NCBI RefSeq assembly: GCF_014652435.1 | Contig: NZ_BMYU01000001.1 | Span: 62,001-126,000, forward strand | DNA from: Cognatundibacterium squillarum | GTDB lineage: Bacteria > Pseudomonadota > Gammaproteobacteria > Burkholderiales > Burkholderiaceae_D | Length of the DNA: 64,000 nt | Direction of reading: 5' to 3' | Part shown: positions 9,129 through 18,256 of the stretch, one piece after another | Numbering within the stretch: position 1 is the stretch's first letter | How the letters are laid out: the number at the start of each line of letters is the position of its first letter | The notes under the pieces: generated by a model | The model's input: the letters and a program-made list of their open reading frames with translations, nothing else | Databases searched by the model: none | Told to the model about the DNA's origin: nothing | Position numbers and translations under genes: made by a program

Positions 9129-9929
9129 ATGCAGGACATCATCAGCCAGCACGCCAGAGAAGAAATCACGCGTCGCTTGCGTGCCGCAGAGCAGGAACAC
9201 GACGTCAGGATTTTGCTGGCAGTGGAATCCGGCAGCCGCGCCTGGGGCTTTGCATCGCCTGACAGCGATTACGATGCACGTTTTATTTACGTGCATCGTC
9301 CGGAATGGTATTTGTCGGTCGGTCTGGAAGAAAAACGCGACGTGATTGAATATCCGATTGTCGATGAGATGGATATCAATGGCTGGGATATTCGCAAAGC
9401 GCTGCGTTTGTTCTGGAAATCCAATCCGGCTTTTGTGGAATGGATGCTGTCACCGGTGCAGTACGAGAAAAGCGGATGTTTTCATCAGGAAGCCCTGAAT
9501 TTAATGCCAACCGTGTATTCGGTTGAAAACGGTATGTATCACTACCGCAGTTCGGCGAAAACCAATTTCCGTACTGAGCTGCAATCAGAACTGGTGCGTT
9601 ACAAAAAATACTTCTACGTATTGCGCCCGTTGCTGGCGACACGCTGGCTGGAACGCTATCAAACCCCCGCGCCAATTGAATTCGATAAGCTGATGACGCT
9701 GATCAGCGATCAGCCGGAGCTGACGTCTGCCATTGCGGATTTGCTGGAAAAGAAAAAACGCGCCAATGAGAGCGAACTTGGTCCGCAAGTGCCGGTAATC
9801 CATCAGTTTATTGCGGAAGAACTGGCACGCTTAGATGCTATCGTGCCGCCACGCTTCACCCGCACACCGGTTGAACCCCAGTTATCTGCATTGTTCCGCA
9901 AGGTATTGCAGCAGACATGGGGAGAATGA
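9129..9929 (+). CDS. RlaP-type nucleotidyltransferase (COG3541, Pol-beta superfamily)
   Basis: 266 aa. The nucleotidyltransferase core is clear: GS at G35-S36 in VESGSRAWGF and the metal aspartates D47 and D49 in SPDSDYDARF. The segments KRDVIEYP...DINGWDIRKAL and NPAFVEWMLSP are typical of the COG3541/PF10127 family, which Pfam now calls RlaP because its members lie in RNA-repair neighbourhoods. The start at 9129 has a perfect AAGGAG site. It is followed after 35 nt by kptA, and the two probably form an operon. Its exact reaction is not established; nucleotide addition to an RNA end is an inference from the family. Confidence 0.86.
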   Translation: MQDIISQHAREEITRRLRAAEQEHDVRILLAVESGSRAWGFASPDSDYDARFIYVHRPEWYLSVGLEEKRDVIEYPIVDEMDINGWDIRKALRLFWKSNPAFVEWMLSPVQYEKSGCFHQEALNLMPTVYSVENGMYHYRSSAKTNFRTELQSELVRYKKYFYVLRPLLATRWLERYQTPAPIEFDKLMTLISDQPELTSAIADLLEKKKRANESELGPQVPVIHQFIAEELARLDAIVPPRFTRTPVEPQLSALFRKVLQQTWGE

Positions 9930-9964
9930 TATATAAATAATTAAATTAATAAAATTAACGAAGA

Positions 9965-10510
9965 ATGAGAAAAGATTTAGTCAGAAGCAGTAAGTTTTTA
10001 AGTCTGGTATTACGTCATAAGCCGGAAGCCGCCGGCATACAGCTGGATGCGCAGGGCTGGTGCGACATTGACGACTTGCTGCAAGGCGTGGCGCAACACC
10101 GCGCACCGCTGAGCAAAGAAACCCTGATGGAAATCGTTGCGACCAATGAGAAAAAGCGTTTTGCCATCAGTGATTGCGGTCAGCGCATCCGCGCCAGCCA
10201 GGGGCACAGCATTGAAGTTTCGCTTGACCTGCAAGCAGTCACGCCGCCAGCGACGCTGTATCATGGCACCGCCAGCCGTTTTCTGGACAGCATTCTGCAA
10301 AACGGCTTGCAAAAGCAAAGCCGCCAGCACGTGCATTTATCAGCCAGCCTCGATACCGCGATTTCTGTTGGCAGCCGTCACGGAAAACCGGTGGTGCTGA
10401 TGATTAACTGCCAGGCGATGCTGGCAGCTGGGCATTTGTTTTATTGCAGCGAAAACGGCGTCTGGCTGACAGATTCCGTCCCCGCTGCTTACCTGACGCT
10501 GATGGAGTAA
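9965..10510 (+). CDS. kptA: RNA 2'-phosphotransferase (KptA/Tpt1)
   Basis: 181 aa, the normal bacterial length. The first motif SLVLRHKP contains the catalytic Arg-His pair (R17, H18). The phosphate/NAD-binding parts RIRASQGHSI, LYHGTASRFLDSILQNGL and HVHLSAS follow in order. The enzyme moves a 2'-phosphate from an RNA splice or repair junction to NAD, giving ADP-ribose 1'',2''-cyclic phosphate. Bacteria lack the tRNA splicing pathway that makes such ends, so a role in RNA repair is usually assumed; the upstream RlaP-like gene fits this. The short gap between the two is very AT-rich. Confidence 0.93.
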   Translation: MRKDLVRSSKFLSLVLRHKPEAAGIQLDAQGWCDIDDLLQGVAQHRAPLSKETLMEIVATNEKKRFAISDCGQRIRASQGHSIEVSLDLQAVTPPATLYHGTASRFLDSILQNGLQKQSRQHVHLSASLDTAISVGSRHGKPVVLMINCQAMLAAGHLFYCSENGVWLTDSVPAAYLTLME

Positions 10511-10549
10511 GCGCGTCGCATTGTGCAGTAAACCGCATTTGAGTCAGAA

Positions 10550-10635
10550 ACCACCACCCCGGACGCCCACTGTTTTCGCGGGCATCCGGGATTTTGGCTG
10601 TTTTTTCTGTGCAGAACACCGCATTTGGGCAATTT
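10550..10635 (+). repeat. Dispersed intergenic repeat, copy A
   Basis: Contains the second conserved block as TGTGCAGAACACCGCATTTG and a diverged first block around actgttttcgcg. It shares the left part (accaccccgga, then cactgttttcgc) with copy B. A further partial copy of the second block lies just upstream, at about 10521-10545 (tgtgcagtaaaccgcatttgag). Confidence 0.7.
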
Positions 10636-10663
10636 TCGGCGGTTTCAAAGGATTCTGCAGATC

Positions 10664-11101
10664 TTATGCATGCACACTGCGCAGACCAGCTTCGCGCTGT
10701 GAGGCTTCCCGCCGTACCGGCAAGCTCTGGGCGATGCCAAAACTCAGTTCAAAGAAAGTGAAAAACAGAATCAGCGTTGAGAAGCCGTGCTGCCACGCGT
10801 AGATTTGCCACAGGCAGAATACGTAGCGGGCAACGGCATCTAGCCGACCCGGTAAAACGCCGGGCTGCAGGATACGCAGTAGTGACCAGACCAGCACTAC
10901 CGCGCCAAGCAGGTTCGCGAACAGATAATGCGCCGCATTCAGGCTGTGCAGTTCGCCGGAAAATTGCCAGTAGTCATGCTGATGTTTCAGGATGCTGTAC
11001 AAAATATCCAGCGTCCACGGCGTGGTGAACGGCAATATCACCAGCAAGTCATACCACGCACTGATTTTCACGATGTTTTTGTAACGGTTTTCGCTGAGCA
11101 T
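10664..11101 (-). CDS. Four-helix membrane protein under MerR-type promoter
   Basis: 145 aa. Four hydrophobic segments are visible (around residues 16-38, 56-80, 90-108 and 110-126); the C-terminus is Arg-rich and cytoplasmic. I do not recognise the family. The start has a perfect GGAGG site at 7 nt. The promoter region upstream is a textbook MerR-regulated arrangement (see 11139-11160), so the product is likely the target of the divergently encoded MerR protein, made in response to whatever that senses. Confidence 0.75.
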   Translation of the reverse strand: MLSENRYKNIVKISAWYDLLVILPFTTPWTLDILYSILKHQHDYWQFSGELHSLNAAHYLFANLLGAVVLVWSLLRILQPGVLPGRLDAVARYVFCLWQIYAWQHGFSTLILFFTFFELSFGIAQSLPVRREASQREAGLRSVHA

Positions 11102-11130
11102 GTTTCATCCTCCTGTTGTGGGTAAAATGT

Positions 11131-11166
11131 CAGCGTAAACCCTGAAGTGCACTTCAGGGTCAAGCC
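11131..11166 (-). promoter_or_regulatory. MerR-type promoter with perfect 22-bp dyad
   Basis: On the minus strand TTGACC (a -35 box) is followed by a spacer of 19-20 bp filled by the perfect palindrome at 11139-11160 (accctgaagtg/cacttcagggt), then a -10-like TACGCT. A long spacer carrying the operator is the hallmark of promoters activated by DNA distortion by MerR proteins. The promoter points to the membrane protein gene; the same dyad lies 22 nt upstream of the regulator's start and may autoregulate it. Confidence 0.8.
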
Positions 11167-11182
11167 CTGTCCGGAGTGAAAT

Positions 11183-11536
11183 ATGCGAATTGGTGAATTA
11201 GCACAACAAACCGGTGTCAGTCGCGACACCCTGCGTTTTTACGAGCGCCTGGGTCTGATCCAGGCGCGGCGCAGCAGTAATAGTTATCGCGATTACGACA
11301 GCGCCGTGGTGTTACTGGTGAACTTTATCCGCCGTGCGCAGGCACTGGGTTTCAGCCTGCAGGAAATCGGCCAGCGGCTGCCGGAAGTCTGGGAAAGCCC
11401 GCATCCGGAAAGCAAAATGCGCGAAATCCTTCAGCAAAAACTCAGTGAAATCGACGTCAGAATTCTCCAGCTGGCGGAATTAAAACAGCAATTGAGTGCG
11501 CAACTGATGCAGGAGTGCCCACTCCGAAATTGCTGA
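11183..11536 (+). CDS. MerR-family transcriptional regulator
   Basis: 117 aa. The N-terminal winged helix is typical: MRIGELAQQTGVSRDTLRFYERLGLIQARRSSNSYRDYD. The dimerisation helix follows (KLSEIDVRILQLAELKQQLSAQL). The tail ends CPLRNC; two cysteines there could bind a metal or respond to redox or electrophiles, but the effector cannot be told from the sequence. The protein is shorter than the drug-binding members. It is divergent from the membrane protein gene and shares with it the 22-bp dyad that is its probable operator. Confidence 0.9.
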   Translation: MRIGELAQQTGVSRDTLRFYERLGLIQARRSSNSYRDYDSAVVLLVNFIRRAQALGFSLQEIGQRLPEVWESPHPESKMREILQQKLSEIDVRILQLAELKQQLSAQLMQECPLRNC

Positions 11537-11659
11537 TGTATGCGCGGAGCAGAAGCGTACTGATTGCTGAGCAATCGGCGGCTTCCTGACCAGCCAGTCC
11601 ATACAAGCATCGCAAGCACAGCAACTGCTTTGTGCAGACATCGTCATTTGATCCTTTTG

Positions 11660-11752
11660 ACACCACCCCGGAGCGCCACTGTTTTCGCCGACAACCGCAA
11701 AAACATGCGATTTTTCTGTGCTGAAAACCGCATTTCGGGTGTTTTGGAGTAA
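11660..11752 (+). repeat. Dispersed intergenic repeat, copy B
   Basis: Same subfamily as copy A: accaccccgga, cactgttttcgccgacaac, then TGTGCTGAAAACCGCATTT and gggtgtttt. It lies 3' of the merR gene. With copy A it brackets the membrane protein/merR segment in direct orientation. Confidence 0.7.
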
Positions 11753-11840
11753 TTTTCCTGCTTCGGGTCGCTTGCAGAATGTTCAGGGCAAGCAAGGCAA
11801 GCGGCGCAATCTGAAACGGCGGTGGAACTGCTCAGTGATA

Positions 11841-11869
11841 AAAAAAAGCGGCCAGTCGGCCGCTTTTTT
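11841..11869 (-). terminator. Bidirectional terminator, 3' of serB
   Basis: The stem agcggcc/ggccgct with loop agtc is extended by A and T runs on both sides. It follows serB on the minus strand at 42 nt. Confidence 0.85.
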
Positions 11870-11910
11870 GTCTGGTGTGAAAATTGCGTGAAAGCGCCTG
11901 CAATCAGCGC

Positions 11911-12774
11911 TCAGCTTTGCAGCACATTCAGCACGCCGTCCAGACCGCAGACATTCAGGGCAATGCTGGCTTGCTGGCGTACTACCGGTTTGGCGCGGAA
12001 AGCGACGGAGAGGCCGGCGATGCCCATCATTTTGAGGTCGTTGGCACCGTCGCCCATCACGATGGCGGCGCTGGTCGGGATGTTCAGTTGCTGGCAGACG
12101 GATTCGACGGTACGGCGTTTTTCTTCCGCATCTACAATCACGCCGGTAACGCGGCCGGTCAGCTTGCCATCTTCAATTTCCAGCACGTTTGAATGATGGA
12201 AACTCAGGTTTAGGCGGTCTTTAACGCGCTCGGTGAAGAAAGTGAACCCGCCGGACACCAGCAGCGTGCGCAGACCGGCGGCTTGCGCGGCGGCGATCAG
12301 GCGTTCCGCGCCGGGCGAGAGTTGCAGGCGTTCTTCATACACGCGTTGCAGGGCGCTGGCATCTAAGCCTTTCAGTAAGGCGACACGGCGTTTCAGGCTT
12401 TCCTGAAAATCCAGTTCACCGCGCATTGCGGCTTCGGTGATTTCCGACACTTGCGGTTTTAAGCCCTGCATGTCGGCGATTTCGTCAATGCACTCAATCG
12501 TGATCAGCGTGGAATCCATATCCATCGCCAGCAGGCCGAAATCCTGCAGGCTGCGTTGTTCCGGCAGCGCGGCGAAGTCCAGTTGCTGCGCTTCGGCCAT
12601 CGCGCGCCATGCAGCAATCTGTTCGTCACTGGCGCTGGTGTGCAGACGTACGGCGGCATCATGCAGGGTGTGCAGGCTGGCACCGGCCTGCGTCGCAATT
12701 GCGTTCGCGCAGGCCAGTTGCGCTGCAGTCAGGGCTTGCGGGCTGTGCAGGGTCAGGAACTGAGGGGAATTCAT
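11911..12774 (-). CDS. serB: Phosphoserine phosphatase
   Basis: 287 aa. HAD-type phosphatase: nucleophile motif MDMDSTLI (D85, acid/base D87), motif II LLVSGGFTFF, motif III/IV GDGANDLKMM. The cap region between them contains the ECIDEIAD and GELDFQESLKRRV segments specific to SerB, where a Glu and Arg bind phosphoserine. The N-terminal 75 residues form an ACT-like extension as in other proteobacterial SerB. It catalyses the last step of serine synthesis. It begins 1 nt after the stop of mfd and is cotranscribed with it. Confidence 0.96.
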   Translation of the reverse strand: MNSPQFLTLHSPQALTAAQLACANAIATQAGASLHTLHDAAVRLHTSASDEQIAAWRAMAEAQQLDFAALPEQRSLQDFGLLAMDMDSTLITIECIDEIADMQGLKPQVSEITEAAMRGELDFQESLKRRVALLKGLDASALQRVYEERLQLSPGAERLIAAAQAAGLRTLLVSGGFTFFTERVKDRLNLSFHHSNVLEIEDGKLTGRVTGVIVDAEEKRRTVESVCQQLNIPTSAAIVMGDGANDLKMMGIAGLSVAFRAKPVVRQQASIALNVCGLDGVLNVLQS

Positions 12775-12775
12775 A

Positions 12776-15700
12776 TCAGTGCAATGCTTTCATCGTTTGT
12801 TTGATTTGATTCACGCGGCTGGCGAGGTCGGGCATGGTGGCGGTGATGCGCAGTTTGTCCTGACCATTCAGACGGATATGCTTGTTCTTTTGGACCAGCT
12901 CGATAATCCGCATTGCATCGACCGGTGGATTCGGCTCGAACTGCAGGGTGATGGCTTCAGCGTGTGCGTCGATTTTCATAATGCCCAGCGGTTTGGCGGC
13001 AACCCGCAGGCGGTGGGTTTCTAACAGGGATTTCACCGGCTCCGGCAGCAGGCCGAAGCGGTCGATCAATTCTTCCTGCAAATCATCCAGCTGCCCCGGC
13101 TTGCTGCAATTTGCCAGACGTTTGTAGATGGACAGACGTTCATGTACGTCGCCGCAATAGTCATTCGGCAGCAGAGCAGGGATGTGCAGATTGATTTCTG
13201 TGGTAGTGGCCAGCGGCGCTGCCAGATCCGGTTCTTTACCGTTTTTCAGGGCGCGCACGGCTTCGTTCAGCATGTCGGAATACATCTGGAAGCCGATTTC
13301 ATGCATTTCGCCGGACTGGTTATCGCCAAGCACTTCACCGGCACCGCGAATTTCCAGATCGTGCATCGCCAGATAAAAGCCGCTGCCCAGTTCTTCCATT
13401 TGCTGAATCGCTTCCAGACGGCGTTCTGCCTGCTTGGTTAAGCCCTGTACATCGTGCACCAGCAGATATGCATAGGCCTGATGGTGAGAACGGCCAACGC
13501 GGCCACGCAACTGATGCAGCTGCGCCAGACCGAATTTGTCGGCGCGGTGCATGATGATGGTGTTGGCGGTCGGTACGTCGATACCGGTTTCGATAATTGT
13601 GGTACACAGCAGAATGTTGTAGCGCTGACTGACGAAGTCACGCATGACTTTTTCCAGATCGCGCTCATGCATCTGACCATGCGCAATCACGACACGCGCT
13701 TCCGGCAGCAGCGCTTCCAGCATCGCCTTGCGGTTGGCAATGGTTTCAACTTCATTGTGCAGGAAATAAACCTGACCGCCGCGCTTCAGTTCGCGCAGAC
13801 AGGCTTCGCGGATCACGGAATCGTTTTCACCACGGACAAAGGTTTTAATCGCCAGACGTTTTTGCGGCGCAGTCGCAATAATCGAGAAATCGCGCAAGCC
13901 TTCCAGCGCCATGCCCAGCGTACGCGGAATCGGCGTTGCGGTCAGCGTCAGCACATCGACTTCAGCGCGCAGATTTTTGAGAGCTTCTTTCTGACGCACG
14001 CCGAAACGGTGTTCTTCGTCGATGATGACTAAACCGAGGCGGGTGAATTTCACATCTTCGGATAACAGCTTGTGTGTACCAATCACAATGTCGATGGTGC
14101 CATCAGCCAGACCTTTAATCGCTTGCGTGACTTCTTTGCCGGTGCGGAAGCGCGAGAGTTCGGCGATACGCACCGGCCAGTCTGCAAAGCGATCCGCAAA
14201 CGTCTGTGCATGCTGTTCTGCCAGCAGCGTGGTCGGCGCGAGAATGGCAACCTGTTTACCGCCCATGACAGCAACGAATGCAGCACGCAGCGCAACTTCG
14301 GTTTTACCAAAGCCGACATCGCCGCAAATCAGCCTGTCCATCGGGCGGCCGGAGGTCATATCCTGAATCACTGCCTGAATCGCTGCGGCCTGATCCGGTG
14401 TTTCTTCAAAACCGAAACTGTCGGCGAAGGCTTCGTAATCACGCGCAGAATATTCAAATGCATGACCTTGCCGCGCGGCACGGCGTGCATACAGATTCAG
14501 CAATTCGGCGGCGGTATCGCGGATTTGCTGCGCCGCTTTGCGCTTGGCTTTTTCCCACTGACCGGAACCCAGGCTGTGCAGCGGCGCATCATCCGGCGCA
14601 GCACCGGAATAGCGGGAAATCACATGCAGATGCGCAACCGGCACATACAGCTTGGTTTCTTTGGCATATTCCAGATGCAGAAATTCGGTATCGCCTTCGC
14701 CCAGATCCATGCTGATCAGACCCATGTAGCGGCCGATGCCGTGCTGGCTGTGCACCACAGGATCGCCGATTTTGAGTTCTGACAGGTCGCGCACCATGTG
14801 GTCGACCTGTGTGGTGGCTTCCTGCTTTTTGCGTCCGGCGCGGCGTGGTGTGCCCGCGTACAGTTCCGCTTCGGTGATCAGCGTAATGCCTTGCTGCAGA
14901 TTGGTATAACCGCGATGCAGCGGCATCACGGTCAGTTGCAATGCTTCGCTGTTGGTCAGGAAATCCTGAAAATTCTCTGCGCCGACTGGCTGAATCTGAA
15001 ATTCATTGAAATACTGCATCAGCGTTTCGCGGCGACCGGCACTGTCTGCGCAAATCAGTACGCGCTGACCTTTTTTCAGCAGGAAGCTGCGCAGATTCAC
15101 CAGCGGATCATCGGCACGACGATTCACGCCGACATCCGGCACCGGCGCACTAACATCATTCGCTGGCGTTGCTGCATCTGCGGCCGGTAACACCCAGCGT
15201 GCAAACGGTTTCAGCAGCGTATAGAAATCCTCATCACGCAGAAAAACCTGTTCCGGTGCGAGCACTGGCCGTTCGCGGTCGCTCTTTAAAAACTGATAGC
15301 GGGAACGGGTATCCGACCAGAAGCGCTGCATGGCTTCATCCACGCCGCCGGATAATGCGAAGTAAGTGTGCTCAGGCACATAATCAAACAGCGTCGCGGT
15401 TTCTTCAAAAAACAATGGCAGATAATATTCAATACCGGCGGCAGCGATGCCATTGCCCATGTCTTTGTAAATCGCGCTGCGCGAAGGATCGCCTTCAAAA
15501 CATTCGCGCCAGCGGCTGCGGAAATAGGCGCGCGCATTGTCATCCATCGGGAATTCACGTCCCGGCAGCAAGCGGATTTCCGGCACCGGAAACAGTGAAC
15601 GCTGCGTATCGGCATCAAAGGTTTTGATGCTTTCTATGCTGTCATCGAACAAATCCAGACGGTAAGGCAGCGCCGAACCCATAGGGAATAAATCAATCAG

Positions 15701-16210
15701 CCCGCCGCGTATCGAATATTCGCCCGGCGACATCACTTGCCCGACATGGCTGTAACCGGCCAGCGTTAATTGTGAGCGCAGTTTGGCTTCATCCAGCCGG
15801 TCGCCTTTTTTGAAGAAAAACGTGTAGGCCGCTAAAAAGCCGGGCGGCGCCATGCGTACCAGTGCGGTGGTTACCGGTGCGAGCAATACATCGCATTGTC
15901 CGCTGCGGATTTCGTGCAGCGTCGCCAGACGTTCAGACACCAGATCCTGATGCGGAGAAAACGCATCGTAGGGCAGGGTTTCCCAGTCCGGCAGCAAATG
16001 GCAGCGCAGTTCCGGCGCAAAACACGGGATTTCTTCGAGCAAACGCTGCGCGTCGCCGGGATTGGCTACCAGCACGGTCAGCATGCGCTTGTCAGCTTTT
16101 AACTGCGTGGCGCAGTCCGCCAGCACTTGTGCATCAGCAGAACCGTGCAAAGCAGGCAGGGCAAAACGGTGACCGGGTTTGGCGAACGGGAAAAATGGAG
16201 AAGATGACAT
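12776..16210 (-). CDS. mfd: Transcription-repair coupling factor
   Basis: 1144 aa from the start at 16210, which matches the usual N-terminus; the frame is open for a further 48 codons but that extension overlaps the divergent promoter region. The UvrB-homology region is in the first 350 residues. The RNA-polymerase interaction (CarD-like) domain includes IGDPVVHSQHGIGRYMGL, and the RecG-like translocase motor has DVGFGKTEVALRAAF and IIDEEHRFGVRQKEAL. The C-terminal UvrB-binding D7 domain ends near the stop. Mfd removes RNA polymerase stalled at lesions and recruits UvrA. It is operonic with serB. Confidence 0.97.
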   Translation of the reverse strand: MSSSPFFPFAKPGHRFALPALHGSADAQVLADCATQLKADKRMLTVLVANPGDAQRLLEEIPCFAPELRCHLLPDWETLPYDAFSPHQDLVSERLATLHEIRSGQCDVLLAPVTTALVRMAPPGFLAAYTFFFKKGDRLDEAKLRSQLTLAGYSHVGQVMSPGEYSIRGGLIDLFPMGSALPYRLDLFDDSIESIKTFDADTQRSLFPVPEIRLLPGREFPMDDNARAYFRSRWRECFEGDPSRSAIYKDMGNGIAAAGIEYYLPLFFEETATLFDYVPEHTYFALSGGVDEAMQRFWSDTRSRYQFLKSDRERPVLAPEQVFLRDEDFYTLLKPFARWVLPAADAATPANDVSAPVPDVGVNRRADDPLVNLRSFLLKKGQRVLICADSAGRRETLMQYFNEFQIQPVGAENFQDFLTNSEALQLTVMPLHRGYTNLQQGITLITEAELYAGTPRRAGRKKQEATTQVDHMVRDLSELKIGDPVVHSQHGIGRYMGLISMDLGEGDTEFLHLEYAKETKLYVPVAHLHVISRYSGAAPDDAPLHSLGSGQWEKAKRKAAQQIRDTAAELLNLYARRAARQGHAFEYSARDYEAFADSFGFEETPDQAAAIQAVIQDMTSGRPMDRLICGDVGFGKTEVALRAAFVAVMGGKQVAILAPTTLLAEQHAQTFADRFADWPVRIAELSRFRTGKEVTQAIKGLADGTIDIVIGTHKLLSEDVKFTRLGLVIIDEEHRFGVRQKEALKNLRAEVDVLTLTATPIPRTLGMALEGLRDFSIIATAPQKRLAIKTFVRGENDSVIREACLRELKRGGQVYFLHNEVETIANRKAMLEALLPEARVVIAHGQMHERDLEKVMRDFVSQRYNILLCTTIIETGIDVPTANTIIMHRADKFGLAQLHQLRGRVGRSHHQAYAYLLVHDVQGLTKQAERRLEAIQQMEELGSGFYLAMHDLEIRGAGEVLGDNQSGEMHEIGFQMYSDMLNEAVRALKNGKEPDLAAPLATTTEINLHIPALLPNDYCGDVHERLSIYKRLANCSKPGQLDDLQEELIDRFGLLPEPVKSLLETHRLRVAAKPLGIMKIDAHAEAITLQFEPNPPVDAMRIIELVQKNKHIRLNGQDKLRITATMPDLASRVNQIKQTMKALH

Positions 16211-16393
16211 CGCGGCAGAAATTCTGTTTGGGTTCTTACATGCAGGCGGACACAGGCAGGTTCGGGCAGTTTGCTGCGCGGGGTATGCCGGTTTGCTGTC
16301 CGCGGTTACAATGTGGCAAGAGAGTTGGCTATTATAGTTCAAGGGCGGCAGCATGGCTTCCGCCCGTTTTTATGTGTTGGTAAGGTGAGTCTT

Positions 16394-17119
16394 TTGTCTT
16401 TCACAAATTCTGAAAATGTGGCAAACCGGTCCGCGCCCGGACCGCGCTATATCGCGCTGATTCCGGCGGCTGGCGTTGGTGCGCGTATGCAGTCGGCTTG
16501 CCCGAAACAATATCTGCAACTCGGTCAGCAAAGCATACTGGCGTGGACAGTGCAGGCATTTTTGCAGCATCCGGCCATTGCGCAGGTTGTGGTGGTGGTC
16601 AGTGCAGCCGATGCGTATGTGGATGAAGCCCTGAAACCGGATGCGCGTTTGCAGGTATTACGCTGCGGCGGCGAAACCCGTGCCGATTCGGTGCGTAACG
16701 GCCTGGAAGCGATCCGTGCGCAGGTGCGCCGTGATGACTGGGTGCTGGTGCATGATGCAGCCCGTCCCGGATTGAATCAGGCGCTGATTGATGAATTGAT
16801 CGCCGTACTGAAAGACCATGCGGTCGGCGGTTTGCTGGCGCTGCCGGTGGTGGATACGGTCAAGCGTGTGGAAGGCGGTCAGGTTGAAACCATTCCGCGC
16901 GATGGTTTGTGGCTGGCGCAAACGCCGCAAATGTTCCGATATGAATTACTGTGTCATGCGCTGGATGCCTGTCCGGACGTGACCGATGAATCCAGCGCAG
17001 TAGAAGCGCTGGGGCTGGCACCGTTGTGTGTGCCCGGCCATCCCTGCAATCTGAAAGTGACGCGGCCCGGAGATCTGGCGCTGGCGGCCTTGTATTTAGG
17101 AGTTTCTGCTGATGAATAA
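16394..17119 (+). CDS. ispD: 2-C-methyl-D-erythritol 4-phosphate cytidylyltransferase
   Basis: About 241 aa. The CTP-binding loop [24 protein letters not shown] is complete, and [15 protein letters not shown] and [32 protein letters not shown] follow. It makes CDP-methylerythritol in the MEP isoprenoid pathway. No ATG fits: the frame offers GTG 16385, TTG 16394 and GTG 16418. TTG 16394 is chosen because TAAGG lies 8 nt upstream; this remains uncertain. The stop overlaps the start of ispF by 8 nt, so the two are coupled. Confidence 0.93.
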   Translation: MSFTNSENVANRSAPGPRYIALIPAAGVGARMQSACPKQYLQLGQQSILAWTVQAFLQHPAIAQVVVVVSAADAYVDEALKPDARLQVLRCGGETRADSVRNGLEAIRAQVRRDDWVLVHDAARPGLNQALIDELIAVLKDHAVGGLLALPVVDTVKRVEGGQVETIPRDGLWLAQTPQMFRYELLCHALDACPDVTDESSAVEALGLAPLCVPGHPCNLKVTRPGDLALAALYLGVSADE

Positions 17120-17606
17120 ACCGGTTTTACCTTTCCGCATTGGTCAGGGTTATGACTGTCACGCACTGGTCGCGGAGCGCGATCTGATTATCGGCGGCGT
17201 TAAGATCCCGCACCATCTGGGTTTGCTGGGCCACTCCGATGCAGACGTATTGCTGCATGCAATCACCGATGCGTTGTTCGGCGCCGCAGCACTCGGGGAT
17301 ATCGGCCGGCATTTTCCGGATACCGATCCGCAATTCAAAGGCGCAGATTCGCGCGTGTTGCTGCGTGAAGCGGTGCGCCGTTTGCATGCTGCCGGTTACC
17401 GCGTCGGCAATCTGGATGCGACTGTCATCGCGCAAAAACCCAAGCTGGCACCGCATATTCCGGGTATGGTGGAAAATATTGCAGCCGACTTGCAGGTTGA
17501 TCTGAGTCAGGTCAATATCAAAGCCAAGACCAATGAGAAACTCGGTTATCTGGGACGCGAAGAAGGCATTGCTGCTGAAGCCGTAGTTCTGATTCTGGCG
17601 AATTGA
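17112..17606 (+). CDS. ispF: 2-C-methyl-D-erythritol 2,4-cyclodiphosphate synthase
   Basis: 164 aa. The metal ligands D15 and H17 (GQGYDCHAL) and H49 ([10 protein letters not shown]) are present, as is the signature [10 protein letters not shown]. The C-terminal part [22 protein letters not shown] is also diagnostic. It forms the cyclodiphosphate of the MEP pathway, two steps after IspD. It overlaps ispD by 8 nt, the common arrangement in betaproteobacteria. Confidence 0.97.
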   Translation: MNKPVLPFRIGQGYDCHALVAERDLIIGGVKIPHHLGLLGHSDADVLLHAITDALFGAAALGDIGRHFPDTDPQFKGADSRVLLREAVRRLHAAGYRVGNLDATVIAQKPKLAPHIPGMVENIAADLQVDLSQVNIKAKTNEKLGYLGREEGIAAEAVVLILAN

Positions 17607-17672
17607 TATTGGCATATTCAACCCGATATACAGTCCGGCCTGTTGTGCTTATTAAGAATGAAGGAGATCGCT

Positions 17673-17945
17673 ATGCCACGTGAACAATTAAAACAATTAC
17701 TCGGTCAGTTGCAAAACGAACTCGACCAGACCCGTTTCCTCGACGATGAAGCCCGCGCCATGCTGGAAGAGTTGCATGAAGATATCGAGGATGTACTGGA
17801 TGCGGAAAAACAGCAGGATGATCCGGTCTACGCGACCCTGCGTGAACGTCTGGTGGCGGCATCCGCCCGTTTCTCGGCACAACATCCGACCCTGGATGCG
17901 GCGCTGCGTGAAATCGGTACGATGCTGGGCAAAATCGGTATTTAA
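17673..17945 (+). CDS. DUF4404 family small coiled-coil protein
   Basis: 90 aa. An excellent AAGGAG site sets the start at 17673. The sequence is almost wholly helical and acidic, with heptad-like spacing (LKQLLGQLQNELDQTRFLDDEARAMLEELHEDIEDVL...), the pattern of DUF4404, a family of unknown function in beta- and gammaproteobacteria. It stands 66 nt after ispF and is closed by a strong terminator at 17996-18032. Confidence 0.75.
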   Translation: MPREQLKQLLGQLQNELDQTRFLDDEARAMLEELHEDIEDVLDAEKQQDDPVYATLRERLVAASARFSAQHPTLDAALREIGTMLGKIGI

Positions 17946-17995
17946 ATACGGCAGGCAACACCCGCAGCCAGTATTTGGTAAGCCGCGAAGTATAC

Positions 17996-18032
17996 AAACC
18001 ACCGTCAGTGAAAACTGCCGGTGGTTTTTTAT
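17996..18032 (+). terminator. Rho-independent terminator
   Basis: The stem aaaccaccg-t-cagt pairs with actg-c-cggtggttt (loop gaaa, one mismatch) and a T run follows. It closes the ispD-ispF-DUF4404 unit. Confidence 0.85.
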
Positions 18033-18159
18033 TGGCTGCGCTGGGGCGGGTATTAAGGGTATCCGGGGTATCGAGGGTACTGTCGCGATGGCATCACTGT
18101 ATGCAGGAGCAATTGCAGGCAATATCGGGCGGATTGCTTGCTTCAGTAAGGGGGTGATT

Positions 18160-18256
18160 ATGCAAATATCGTCATTTGTGATTTCCGGAGCGCCAGACTT
18201 TCTGCCGACGACCGCCGTATTGCCATGCTGAAATCCGCATTTGAGGCATTTTCGGG
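18160..18256 (+). repeat. Dispersed intergenic repeat, copy C
   Basis: Begins atgcaaatatcgtcattt, identical to copy I. It then carries agactttctgccgacgacc and a diverged second block (atgctgaaatccgcatttgaggcatttt). It lies 3' of the DUF4404 gene's terminator. Confidence 0.8.
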
